Source of the DNA: Dromaius novaehollandiae
Taxonomy: Eukaryota; Chordata; Aves; Casuariiformes; Dromaiidae
Length of the DNA: 64,000 nt
NCBI RefSeq assembly: GCF_036370855.1
Contig: NC_088102.1
Span: forward strand, 72,115,601 to 72,179,600
Direction: 5' to 3'
In this document: positions 22,231 through 34,014 of the stretch, piece after piece
Layout: the number at the start of each line of letters is the position of its first letter
Numbering within the stretch: position 1 is the first letter of the stretch
Notes under the pieces: generated by a model
The model's database searches: none
What the model was told of the DNA's origin: nothing
Seen by the model: only the letters and a program-made list of their open reading frames with translations
Made by a program: the position numbers and the translations under genes

Positions 22231-24420
22231 TCACTCCCCTGGCCTTCACAGTCTGGGTGGGTTTTTCCAGGCACAGCCCACATGGACTCACGAGCCACCT
22301 GGGCCCCTGCATGGCCAATGCCTTTTGCTCAGACAGCAAGCAGGTCCTGCGGTGTCCTACGGGACGCAGGTATGGAGTTGTGCTCTCTAGACTTGTGCGC
22401 CCCCAAGCTAAAGAGAAACCTGAAACAATAGCTCAAGGCCCCTGTGACCTGCTGCCCCAACAAGAGCCGGCACAGAGCCTGGCTTGGGTCAGAGTGGTTC
22501 AGGTGGGCCCTGTGGGACTCCTGCCATGTGCTAGCCATGGCTCCCGTTCCCTGACTCGGAACTGGAAAGCACTGAACCACAGATGCAGTTCACCTGAGCA
22601 GACAGACAGGACAACCACAGTCTCCCTCTCTCGCCTGCACTGCCCTGGGTGCACCAGGGCTGCTTTGAGGCCAGTGTGGCAAATCCCAAAGTGAGCTGCG
22701 TGGCTCTGAGCCCCTTCTGATCTCTGTCACCTTTCCGCCGGCAGCCCCAGGACAGTAAAAGCCATGGGCAGGGAGTGGGCATGGCAGTAAGGCTGTGGCC
22801 GTGCAGGCTCCCTGAGGTCGGATGCTGTGGGCCTGGGTCAGTGTGTCACCATCGAGGTGGACCATGCCCTGCAGTCTTAGGTGGCAGTGAATACCTGGGG
22901 TCATTTTAGCAGTTCTTCTTTTCTTGCACTATTGAAAGATTGAACATATCGGGATTAAAGGAAGAAACACAGCAGGAGCTGGCTGCACTCAAAGGAAGAA
23001 AGGAATTTTGCTGCTGTCATACCGGTGGGGGAGGACGATGGCATTATGGATGGGGGTGCCTCAAAGGGAGGCTACGGCCTGCCTTCCTGCCTGCCACCAA
23101 GCGTTGGCCCCATCCGAGACAGCAAGGCACATGCTTTGTGTCTGTGATTGCAGGCATCACCCACAAGGTGCACAAAGTGGGCCTGGGAAGAAAACTGAAT
23201 GCACATCTCTCAATGCTAAATATCCCTCTCTGGCTTCCCAACTGCTGCACTTCCATCTCCATAATCAGCTCACAGCTTTGATACCTCCCATGATTGTCCC
23301 ACCAGTTAAACACAGAAGGTCTATGTGGTCAGTGCATATGCTGCATGAGCTTTCTATGCCACTCTTGTCTCTCTGCAAGGCCTGCCAGCATTTGTACGCA
23401 GCCCATACTGGAATGCTGAGGTCTGACAAGCCCCTGCCACTAGTCCACTTCCCGACAGCTTCTGTTGCTGTGACCTGCTACTCTTTCAACTAGGGAAGCA
23501 AGTGGCTATGCACTGAGGTTTGCAGCCAAGGTAGGATGTGTTCTGTGAGAGCCCTGACTCAGTTGCTGGTCTGCACCTCGTCCCTGCTGTCTGTACACAG
23601 TGGGAAAATCCCCACACTGGGGCACTGGAGCTGTCTGTTGTGCTGCAGCTGCAAAATATGTCCCCACGTGGCAGCTGAGCTTGCCTGGGCAGGGAGGGAT
23701 TCCCACCAGCTGTGAAGCGACTGTGGGCAGGTGCTAGCCACCCTCGTCCCTGCCCTGACAGAGGGCTCCCGGATGTTGGATGGAGGGCGCATTCTGAGGT
23801 GGAGCGAGGTGCTGGGAACTGCCCTGCCCTTGGGTGGGTGCTGCTGCCACAACTTAGAGGTGGCCCGAGAGACCTGCAAGGCACTGCTGGGCTGAACTGC
23901 TTTGCTGGTACAGCCAGCCACGAGCACAGGTCCCCTTGACCCCCCAGTCCACCTAGCTACCTACTGCAGATGCTGAAGCAGCCACCCTTCCAGGCATTGT
24001 GTGGGAGGGAAACAAGGGGGCAGGGCTGGGGCTGTGCCTGATTCACTGGACCTGAAAAGGGCACAGACCGGAAGTGGCATCGTCCCATGTTCCCACTGCA
24101 GTCGGTGGGGAGAAACAGGCCGTAAAAGGGAGAATGCAGGTGCAGGCTGGGCTGAACCATCCCGGGCGCTGTCTCCCTCTGCCCTCCCAGTTCTGCACCA
24201 GCACCTGCACTAGCAGGGAGTAGGGCCTGGCAGCTCGGCAGTGACATTACAACCTGAGGCCAATGCCGCACAGGGTAAAGAAGCTCTTTGTGTCAGGAAG
24301 GCCTTGAAGTGGCCAGAGCTTTCCAGATCCTTTTGCCTTGGGGTGACGTTTCAGTGCATCTGCACAGGGCCGACAGCGTGGCACGACTGAAGCTGCCCTG
24401 CGCTCTGCCTTGTGTTCACG
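22231..24420. other. Inter-unit spacer, no gene recognised
   Basis: Counterpart of 8736-10960, with indels scattered through it. Nothing coding is consistent with that copy. Confidence 0.4.
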
Positions 24421-24990
24421 GAAGCACAGACGCACACAACGGCAGAGATTGGAAGGGACTTCTGGAGATCATCGAGGCCAATGCCCCTGTCCATGAGGGT
24501 CATCTAAAGCCCATCGCCCAGGACCCTATCCAGATGCCTCTGCAATGCCTCCAAAGACGGAGACTCCACAGCCTCCCCGGGCAACCTGTTCCCGGGCTCC
24601 GTCACCCTCACAGGAAAGAAGCTTTTCCTTCTGGGCAGACGGAACTTCCTGGGTTTCAGGTTGTGCCCGTTGCCTCTCATCCTATCGCTGGGCACCACTG
24701 AAAAGCTCTTGACACCCTCCCTTCAGATATTTATGCCCACTGATAAAGATCTCCCCACAGGCTTCCCTTCTCCACCATGAACAGGCCCAGTTCTCTCAGC
24801 CTTTCCGCGTGTGACAGATGCTCCCATCCCTTAAGCATCATACGAGCCAAATGGGCCTTGACATTCCGAGCCCCATCCTTGCCTGCTTGGACAACATCCC
24901 TCCATTCCTCCCACATTTCCTGAGGCTGGCTCCAAACCGGCCCTTCCTCAGCTTTTCACAGTTCTCCTTAACCGTGGTGTCAAACAAGTG
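24421..24990 (-). repeat. CR1 LINE fragment with internal deletion
   Basis: Copy of the internally deleted CR1 at 10961-11530, with the same join between 3'UTR and early ORF2. Confidence 0.8.
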
Positions 24991-25088
24991 TCGCATAGGA
25001 TTGGTGTGCTGTTGGAGTGGCCCTACTGATGAGGAGCTCCTAAGAAATAAGGCTCCCTTTCAAGCTGACTGTGCTTCCTCTTGCTTTA

Positions 25089-25139
25089 GAGTACAAACAG
25101 AAATGCAGAGCACACACGATAAGAGAGTTCTTGCAGGCA
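25089..25139 (+). pseudogene. FISNA-like exon start, copy 2
   Basis: EYKQKCRAHTIREFLQ after a TTTAG acceptor. It is the same relic as at 11628, with Tyr changed to Cys. Confidence 0.38.
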
Positions 25140-25154
25140 AGCTTGATTCTCATG

Positions 25155-25935
25155 CACTGCTGGACCCTCCTCTCCTGCCTGAGCCCTTTCCCTAAGCACA
25201 GTGGCCTGGGAGACCTCACGGGCAAAGCTCCTCCTCCCTTCCTCCTCTTGTATGTGCCCTTTTTCACTGGAGTTCGGGTCAGCTTATCCAGGCCACCCTC
25301 CTGAGGCATTAGCTCATCTCCTGAGCCTCGCGACAGAGGCTTGTGCTTGCTGGAGGCTGTCCTTCATTCCCTGCATGGGAATGCCCTATCCAGACGCTTC
25401 TGCAATTTCTCCAAGAACAGAGATTCCACAACCTCCCCGGGCAACCTGTTCCAGGGCTTCCTCACAGGAAAGAAATTTTTCCTTCTGGGCAGACAGAACT
25501 TCCTGGCTCTTGATACCCTCCCTTCAAATATTTATACCCACTGATAAAGATCCACCCCCCCAGGCTTTTCTTCTCCACCATGAACAGGCCAAGCTCTCCC
25601 AACCTTTCCTCATGTGACTGATGTTCTCATCCCTTAAGCACCTTAGGAGCCAAATGGGCCTTGACCTTCCAAGCCCCATCCCTGCCTACTCGGATAAAAT
25701 CCTGATCCTCTTGCACTACTGGACCCTCCTCTCCTGCCTGAGCCCTTTCCCTAAGCACAGCAACCAGGGAGACCTTGTTGGCAAAGCTCCTCCTCCCTTC
25801 CTCCTCCTCTATGTGCCCTTTTTCACTAGAGCTCAGGCCAGTTTATCCAGGCCACCCTCCTGAGGAATCAGCTCATCTCCTGAGCCTCGCAACAGAGGCT
25901 TGTGCTTGCTGGAGGCTCTCCTTCATTCCCTGCTG
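25155..25935. repeat. Direct duplication enclosing a CR1 3'UTR piece
   Basis: A segment of about 220 bases (near 25155-25375) recurs at about 25712-25935. Between the two copies lies an antisense CR1 3'UTR piece (about 25378-25705). The other units hold only one copy here. The arrangement suggests unequal exchange through CR1 rather than a fresh LINE insertion, because the flanking repeat is far too long for a target-site duplication. Confidence 0.65.
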
Positions 25936-26895
25936 GCTGTCCTACACTCAGGTAGGTGCTGGGGAGGTTAAATGTGATGATCACAAAGGCAAAGCCCTGA
26001 CAGTGATGCCACCCACACAGAGCGATATTAAGCTGGGGGAGGTCTCCACTCCTGGCCAGACCGTCCCCTTGACCAGCAGGCTCAAGGGAACCAACACTGG
26101 TCTCCCATATCCCTCAGATTTGTCTGAAGAGGCCCTCAATCACTCTGGATTTGCTCCAGGTCTCTGTGGCACTGGCACTGCAAAGAGATACTGATACACA
26201 GAAGCCTAGCGTTATCGTACTCTGAAATGCAGCTGGCTGAGCAGAAACAGAAGCAGGTGGTGAGATGCTGGCTGTTCAGCAGGCCCAGCAGATGCCTGTG
26301 CTCTGACACAGAGCAGCACTCAGGCTGCTGCTGCTGCTTCCCCTTGGGGGCTGGTGTGCAGTGGGGGAACCAACTCCTTCATGCCTCGGCACTGCATGCG
26401 GCAAGCGTGGCTGCCATGGGGACTGTGGGGCTGAGGGGCACAGGCCTGCAGGCAGCTGGGCAGCACCTCCATCCGCCTGCAAGCTGCTGTGAGGGGCCCA
26501 GGCCCTCCTGCCAATGTGCCATGGAGCCTGGGGCTGGGCTTGACTTGGTGCCACGCTGGAGCTTTCTAGCCCAGAGCCAGCCCCAGTGCCTGGCCCATGT
26601 GGAGGGCTGCAGTGCGGAGGGACCTGGTGCCAGAGGTCAGCCCCACAGCAGCAAGGAGGCTGCAGCAGATGCTGCCCCCAGCACAGGACAGTCCCTGTCA
26701 AGGAAGGGCTCTTGCCACGCTCCCTGGCACAGTGTGACACACCCAGACCCATGCGGGATCAGGCATAGGAAGGGCCCACACACCCTGCACCCACTGCAGC
26801 ACCCAGGTGCGGAGTTCTGCTCAGATCATCATCAGGCTCCCCACGGGGACAGCCAGGCAGGCACCCACCCACTGGTGCGGTGCGTGTGATGCCAG
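25936..26895. other. Distal upstream region of gene 3
   Basis: Counterpart of 11679-12860. No gene seen. Confidence 0.4.
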
Positions 26896-27123
26896 AAGTG
26901 GAGCCGAGACGCATATATGGGCATGCACGGGGATGGAGAAGGTTATTGGAGGCTGGGGCTCCGTCAGATGGGAGATAACCCTCCTGATAACGTCTCAAAA
27001 GGTGCCTGATGCTGTTGATTGGCTCCCCTGGCAGCGAGGCCTGCACCTCTGCCTATATATTGCCCTCCCCACCACAGCAGTCTCTGGTGGTCCAGGAGGC
27101 AAGCAGGAGCTGGGGGCTGCACC
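26896..27123 (+). promoter_or_regulatory. Gene 3 proximal promoter
   Basis: AGATAA 26973-26978, TGATAA 26985-26990, inverted CCAAT 27018-27022, TATATAT 27054-27060. Order and spacing match genes 2, 4 and 5. Confidence 0.6.
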
Positions 27124-30100
27124 ATGGGGCAGGAGGTGTTTGGGATGGCCACCACCAGCCAGCTCCTTGCCAGCACACTGGGACTGCTGCTGTGCGTGCA
27201 GCTCTGCAGGGGTGAGTGCCTGCGGGCTCCCCGGGGCTGGAGCTGCCTGCCTTCATGTCGAGAGTGGGAGGCAGCCCTGGGGTTGGGGAAGACACGATGG
27301 GGCTGGGGTGGCCCCCATGGGCCTGTGTGTGACCTGCTGGGCAGGCTTCCCAAGGACACCAGTGGAGACACCCCACCTGGGCAGCTCTCGGACACTCGCG
27401 GTGCCTGGGGTGTGCTGGGGACAGGGTTTTTGCAGTGGGGCCAAACACTGAGCACATGTGGCAGTATGCATGCCCCACAGTTTTCCCCTTGCGTCAGGTG
27501 CTGGACATTCAGGGGCTGGATATGGCCCTGCCTTTCTTCACAGCTTGCATCCTGCAGTGCCCCCAGGGCTTTTCCACATACACGGCCATATGCCAGGGCC
27601 CAAGAGCCAGCCCCACAGTGGGGAGTGGAGGCCATCAGGGCAGGGAACAGCTGTGGGACATAGCCCCCTGGGCCAACCTGGCAGGGCAGGCTGCACCAGG
27701 CACCCGTGGCATCATGCGGGGGCTCCACATCCTCCTTTGTGGTCCCACATGGGCACCCACAGGCACCGGGGAGCTGCGACTGGTTGACGGAGGCAGCCGC
27801 TGCGCCGGCCGGGTGGAGGTGAAGCACGAGGGCCAGTGGGGCACCGTGTGCAGCTATGACTTCATCTGGGATGTCCGCGGGGCCTCCGTGGTCTGCAGGC
27901 AGCTGGGATGTGGCACCGTGGCCAGGACTTCCCCATACACCCCATTTGGGGCAGGGGCTGGCCGGATTTGGCTGCAACCCTTCTGCCGTGGCACCGAGAC
28001 AGCGCTCCACTACTGCCCCCACTATGGCTGGGGCCAGCACTACTGCGGACATGACTGGGACGTGGGGGTGACATGCTCAGGCAAGGGATTAGGTGACTGT
28101 GCTGGGGGGCAGCCCTTTGGCTGCGCGCGGTTGGGAGCCATTATGGCCATGCCCAGGGCCTCCCCACCAGGGACTCCCCGGGTGTGGGAGTGGCGCTGGA
28201 GGGCAGCACTCTCATGCCCTGAGGGCACCTCTAATGCAGATGCCGTGGAGCTGAGGCTGGTGAATGGAGGTGGTCCCTGTGCCGGCAGAGTGGAGGTGAA
28301 GCTGCGGGGCCAGTGGGGGACGGTGGCAGATAATGAATGGGACATGGAAGATGCCGAGGTGGTGTGTCAGCAGCTGGGCTGTGGCTCAGCCAAAAGCGCC
28401 CATGCCTGGACCCGCTTTGGGAAAGGGTCTGGACCAATTCATCTGGCTGTCGTTGACTGTCGCGGGGATGAGTCCGCCCTCTGGGAATGTACTATCAAGG
28501 GATGGGAGCTGTACAATGGAAGCCATGGCTGGGATGTTGGCGTGGTCTGCCAAGGTAAGAGCTGTGGCAGGCACGGCCCAGGCTGTCTCGCCCCCAGGGG
28601 CCACCTGTGCCAGCACCAAAGCTCTGGTGGCAGCCCCTCCACAACCCCCCAACATATCCCAGGGACCTCCAGGCGACCCCACACTCTCTTCCCCGGCAGG
28701 GTTTGTGCAGCTGGTCGGTGGGGACAGTGCCTGCTCGGGTCGTGTGGAGGTCAGGCAGGGCCGAGGCTGGGCAACCCTCTGCAAGGCCCACGTGGACCTC
28801 AACGCTGCCCATGTCATCTGCAAGGAGCTGGGCTGTGGAGCAGCTCTGGCCGTCACCGGGGCAGCACACTTTGGGGCAGGAGCTGGGCCCATCTGGGACG
28901 GGGGCTTTGAGTGTGCAGGCAACGAATCCCTCCTGTCTGCCTGCACCCGCAGGCTGCCCCATGGCCAGGGCTGCACGCACACCAGTGACGCTGCCATCAT
29001 CTGCTCCCGTAAGAGCGTGGGGTGTGGGGCAGAGGCTGCAGCGGGGGGCATGGGGAGACGGGCAGCGGGGACAGGGGTGCCCTGGGCAGGGACGGGGCAG
29101 GGAGGCTGCGGGCTGGCTTGTGGCAGCCCCCAGGGCATGGGGAGGCAGAGGGCTGCCATGCCTGTGTGCCCCCACCATTGTAGCTGCACAGGGCCTTTGT
29201 CTCCAGCACCCTTTCTCTCTCCCAGCCTACACGGGCTTCAGACTGGTGAATGGCAGCACAGATTGCACAGGGCGGGTGGAGCTGGAGGCACGCGGCACCT
29301 GGGGCTCCCTCTGCGACGCTGGCTGGGACGTGCCCGATGCCCAGGTGCTCTGCCACCACCTCGGCTGCGGCTTTGCCGCCTCTGTGCCCCGTGGAGGGTA
29401 TTTTGGGACAGGGAGCGGCCCGCTGTGGCAGGACACTTTTCACTGCAGCGGGACCGAGTCCCACCTGGGAGAGTGCCCTGCCATGGCGCTGGGGACCCCC
29501 GCCTGCTCACCACGCCACGCTGCCGCAGTCAATTGCTCAGGTGCGTGTGGGGCAGGTGGCGTCAGACAGGAGGGCCTGCTGTGGGGAGGGGACCCAGCAC
29601 CCCAAATGGAGGGGTGCCCCTCCTTCTCACTGCCAGCAGGAGCTGTGGGGCACAGGGCCCGTCTGGGGAAGCAGGGCCATGTCAGGGCAGGAGGAGGGCT
29701 GAGCCCAGGCATAGGGCAGCAGGCACACGGGCAGGAGGAGGGCAGTGGGGCCATGCTGTCACCCGGGATCCCATGGTGCTCCTTGGCACCCTGCGGTCCC
29801 CGCAGCACCTCAGGACATCTTCCCTCTCTGCGGGGACAGGTGGTGCTGAACCCCTGCGGCTGGTGGACGGGGAGAGCCGCTGCGATGGCCGCCTGGAGGT
29901 GGCCCTGGGTGGGGCCTGGGGCCGAGTCCTGCCACAGCAGTGGGATGCCAGCAGTGCCAGTGTGGTGTGCCGGCAGCTCCGGTGCGGCACAGTGCAGAAG
30001 GCCTACACCACCCCAGTGCTGGGGCCAGGCTCGAGCCCCCTGGTGCTGGGCGGGCTCCGGTGTGCGGGCACGGAGGCTCACCTGGCCCAGTGCAACGCCA

Positions 30101-33100
30101 CGCTGCACAGCACCGTGCCACCGGGCCACGTCAAGGAGGCAGCGGTTGTGTGTTCGGGTGAGTGTGCCGGGAAGGGCCCCGGGGCGCCGCGGGGGCCCAA
30201 GCAGCTGCCCCGACCCGAGTGGTCTCTGGCTGCAGGGAGCCAGCAGGTGCGGCTGGCGAGCGGCCCTGGGCGCTGTGCTGGGAGAGTGGAGATCTACGTC
30301 CAGGGGACCTGGAGTCACGTCTGCGAGGATGCCTGGGACCTCCGGGATGCCGCCGTCGTCTGCCGCCAGCTGGGCTGCGGAGAGGCCCTGGCAGCGCCCG
30401 GCTCGGCCCACTACGGCCGGGGCTTGGGGCCAGTGTGGCTGGGCGCCGGCGGCTGCTCCGGAGCTGAGGCAATGCTCTGGGACTGCCCAGCCCCATCCCC
30501 GGCCCCAGCCCTGGGGCAGCGTGGTTGCAAGCAGGGCGCCAGTGTGGCAGCCATCTGCTCAGGTCAGTGCTGTGCTCCACCAGGGACGAGTGCAGCGTGG
30601 CTGTGGGACCGGCAGTAGCGCCAGCCCTCCCCACCAGACTCCCTGACCACCTCCCCACACCCTGGGCAGTCCCAGGGAGCAAGATGCCGCCTTCACCCCA
30701 CTGCCCCAGCGTGTCCGTTTCTTGGCGTGCTTCTCTTGGAGCCCTAGGGAGGTGGGCGGGGTGACCGGGACAGCAGGGGTGTCTGCCCACGCCCGCCTGA
30801 GCTGTGGCCCCCCATTCTGCCCCCTTGCAGAGCTCACAGCCCTGCGGCTGGCGGGCGGCAGCAGCTGCACCGGGCGCCTGGAGGTCTTCTACAATGGGAC
30901 GTGGGGCAGCGTGTGCGCCAATGGCACCAGCCCCGCCACAGCCGCCGTGGTGTGCCGGCAGCTGGGCTGCGGAGCCACGGGACGGCTGGCATCTGCACCG
31001 GCAACCACACAGGGCTCAGGCCCCGCGTGGCTGGCCTGGGTGCAGTGTGAGCTGGGGGCCGACTCCCTCTGGCACTGCCCCTCAGCACCCTGGCAGCTGC
31101 AGCCCTGTGACTTCCCTGGAGACACCCACATCACATGTGACGGGGACCCTGGCAGCACCAGAGTGACTCCCACGCCAGCCATGGCAACTGGATGCCCAGA
31201 CGGCGCAGCCTGCACAGGTAGCTCTGCCTGCGCAGAGCAGCACGGTGGCCCCAGGGATCCTCCAGCTCCGACCAGCACAGCCCAGTGGAGGGGGAGCAGC
31301 TCTGGCAAGGAGACCCCAGCTGCTGAGCACTGCCACCCCTCGGCCTCATGCAGGGGTTGGCTCCCGGGCACAGGGGTGCCCTCCTTGGCCTCCCTGTCCC
31401 GCCAGCCGCTCCCCTGCACCCCCCCATGCATCCACAGTGATGCAGGACGGGACAGGGTCCCCAGCCTCCCTCCAGCTCCGCCGCATGTTGGTGTCCTCAC
31501 AGGTGCCCACAGGAGCCCCACAGCGGGTGCTGGGGCCATGCCAGTGCCCACCATCCTCTGCATCATCCTGGGGACCCTGCTCTGCCTGGCCCTGGGGGCT
31601 CTCGCCATGCAGGCATGGCGCACCATGGCTCAGCACAGAGGTGGGTCGCACCGGGGTTCTCCGGGGCTGAATCTACCAGGACGAGGCACCAGGGCAGAGC
31701 CAGTCAGGGCTGGGGGCCACTGATGGCTCCCGGGACTGCCCGGCCATGGGGCGGCCCGGCTGCACAGGCTGGGGGCAGGCGCAGCAGCGGAGGCCAGGAG
31801 GCCAGTGCCGAGCAGGGGCAGGACCCGGCGCAGCATGGGGGCCAGGCAGGGGCACCAGAGCCACTCAGCGGATGGGGCACAGCAGTGGAGCTGGGCCACA
31901 GGGATATCGGGGGCACAGCTGGTGACCCCCACCATCCCACGTGCTGTGCCCATGGCCTGGGGTTATGGCTGCCCTTGCTTTCCAGGCCCTGGCAGAGCTG
32001 GAGACACAATCTCTGAGGCCGTCTATGAGGAGCTCGACTATACTCTGACGCCGGATTACCAGGAGGTGCACAGTGGCTCAGGTGTGTGCACCCTGGGCCT
32101 GGCAGGCTGTGACTCCCAACGGCCCCTTGCTGGCCCAGCCTGGCCCGGCCTGGCACCTCTTTCTGGAGAGGGAGGTCTCTGCACTGAGGCCCCCACGCAC
32201 CCATTGCTGCAGCAGCTGGGCTTGAAGCCTGGCCACCTGCTGACCATGGGGAGCTGCAGCAGGGGGGTATCTCCTTGCCCTCCACAGTCCCCACTGTATG
32301 GCGAGGCTGTCCTGCCCAGGGTGCTGGCCAGGCCATGGGGCTGGGCAGCCTCCACTAACACCACATCCTCCAGACTCACCGTCAGAGGGCTCAGCAACGA
32401 AGCTGCCGTATTACACCGACAACAGTGTGGAGGCCAGCAGCCCTGTGACAGCAGCAGGTACAGGGCCGGGGTGCAGGGTCATGCTACCATGTGCCCAGAG
32501 ATGCAGCCCTTGCACCACAGCTGGTGCCAGCAGGGGCCACACGCAGTACCTGGAGCAGCATGGCCGTGTGGCCCTTGGTTATTTTCTGGGCCAGCACTCA
32601 TGGCCAGGGTCGAGCCTCCAGGCTGCAGCCTCCATCCCAGAGTTGGCAGCCCCACGCAGCGGGCCCCCATGTCAGCACCCCCAGCTCCGTGGCTGGTGGC
32701 AGCTGGCACAATGCAACCCCTGCCCCAGCCTTCGTTTCACTGCCCCGTCTGTCACAGACACCCCTGCCCTGTCCAAGCATGACCCCCCGGATGGGTACGA
32801 TGATGCCGTGGCCATGCAGCACCCGAGAGAGGCCGCTGCTCTGGGGCTGAGAGACGGAGATTTCTCTGAGGCAGCGGCGCAGGCAGGTAAGAGGCACTGC
32901 AGCCCGCGCAGCAGCCCTACCATACCCAGCGTCGTGCTGTCCCACCGGGTGAGGCTGCTCCCCTGCACTCTGCCGCAGTGGTGGGCCCCACGGTGGGGAG
33001 CCCCAGCCCAGGCCTGGCAGCCAGGGCATGAAACAGCCCCTACAGGCACCGGCCTTCCTGTCCCCAGTGGGGAGCCGGCCCTCACTGAACCACCCGGAGC

Positions 33101-33192
33101 CGCCGGGAGCCACAACAGACGCCCCAGCCTCAGTGCCCAAGGACGTGGGCTACGATGATGTTGGTGTCAGCGGCCCCAGGACGTCACTGTGA
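27124..33192 (+). CDS. Gene 3: WC1/SCART-like seven-SRCR receptor
   Basis: Exons: 27124-27211, 27763-28080, 28240-28554, 28700-29008, 29226-29540, 29840-30157, 30236-30562, 30831-31217, 31503-31640, 31986-32081, 32374-32457, 32758-32886, 33068-33192; 982 residues. An extra ATG at 27124 in strong context (ACCATGG) precedes the family start at 27145 and adds MGQEVFG in frame; genes 1, 2 and 5 lack it. SRCR1 has one codon less before its fifth cysteine (QPFCRG for QPFLCRG). Its donor is GC (28081-28082, CAG then GCAAGG), a rare but functional class. The tail is complete and open: AVYEELDYTLTPDYQEV, LPYYTDNSVEA, PDGYDDAVAM and VGYDDVGVSG. Cysteine pattern by domain is as in gene 1. It is the most regular copy in the window for tail structure. 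Confidence 0.85.
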
Positions 33193-33416
33193 GCATGGTG
33201 GGGTCACGCTGCAGCAGTCCCTGAGGACATGCGTGGTGCCGTGTGACTCTGCCCCCACAGAGCCACAGCCTGGCCACAGAGGAAATCGTCTGCCTGATTG
33301 ACCGCCTGCTTGGGCCTGCTGGGGACTACGGGCACTGTGGAGAACTGCCTCCATCATCCCTTCCATGAAGCCCTCCATGCAGCCTTCCATGTGTGTGCTT
33401 CCACTGTGCATTTTCT

Positions 33417-33422
33417 ATTAAA
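33417..33422 (+). terminator. Gene 3 poly(A) signal ATTAAA
   Basis: ATTAAA about 225 bases after the stop, in the same context as in gene 1. Confidence 0.65.
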
Positions 33423-34014
33423 AAAACCAAGAATTTTTGAGCCTTGGCCCCAGGGTCGGTGCTTTGGGCACGTTGCCATCTCCCAGGGGTGGCTGGGGCA
33501 GACACGAAGCACGTCCTGCTCAGCATGAGCCTTCTCGCGCAGAGCCAGTAACTCTCCAGCTGCCCTCACCCAGCTCTGGTTAATCACAGTCGCTGCTGCC
33601 GGTGTTTCGTCCACGATGCCCTACACCGGGATGCCTCCCCGCATGGTGCCCCAGCTGCTGTGGCCCACACCTGCCGTAGGGCAGTGCTGTACCAGGCTGA
33701 CATTTGCCATCGCAGGTGGGGCACACTGTCCATGGCAGGGGCTGCCATGGAGTGAGCACGTCATTGTGGAAAGAGCCGAGCATCAACAGCGCTGCCCGAT
33801 GCGGCCATGGTGGAGCAGCTGGCAGGCTTCCTCTCCTCACTGGAGGTTTCCCTTGCTGTAAGGCAGGCCTGCAGCCCAAACACAAAGGCAGGACAGTAGT
33901 GTTACAGGGGCAGACGTCCGAGAGGGAGGCTACAGTCTGCCCTCCTGCCTGCCAACAAGCACATGCCCCATATAGGAGAGGAAGGCACACACTTTGTCTC
34001 CTTCATTGCGGGCA
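33423..34014. other. 3' flank of gene 3, no gene seen
   Basis: More diverged copy of the 6352-6950 flank. It keeps the end segment before the CR1 that is deleted at 21081 and 47769. Confidence 0.45.
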
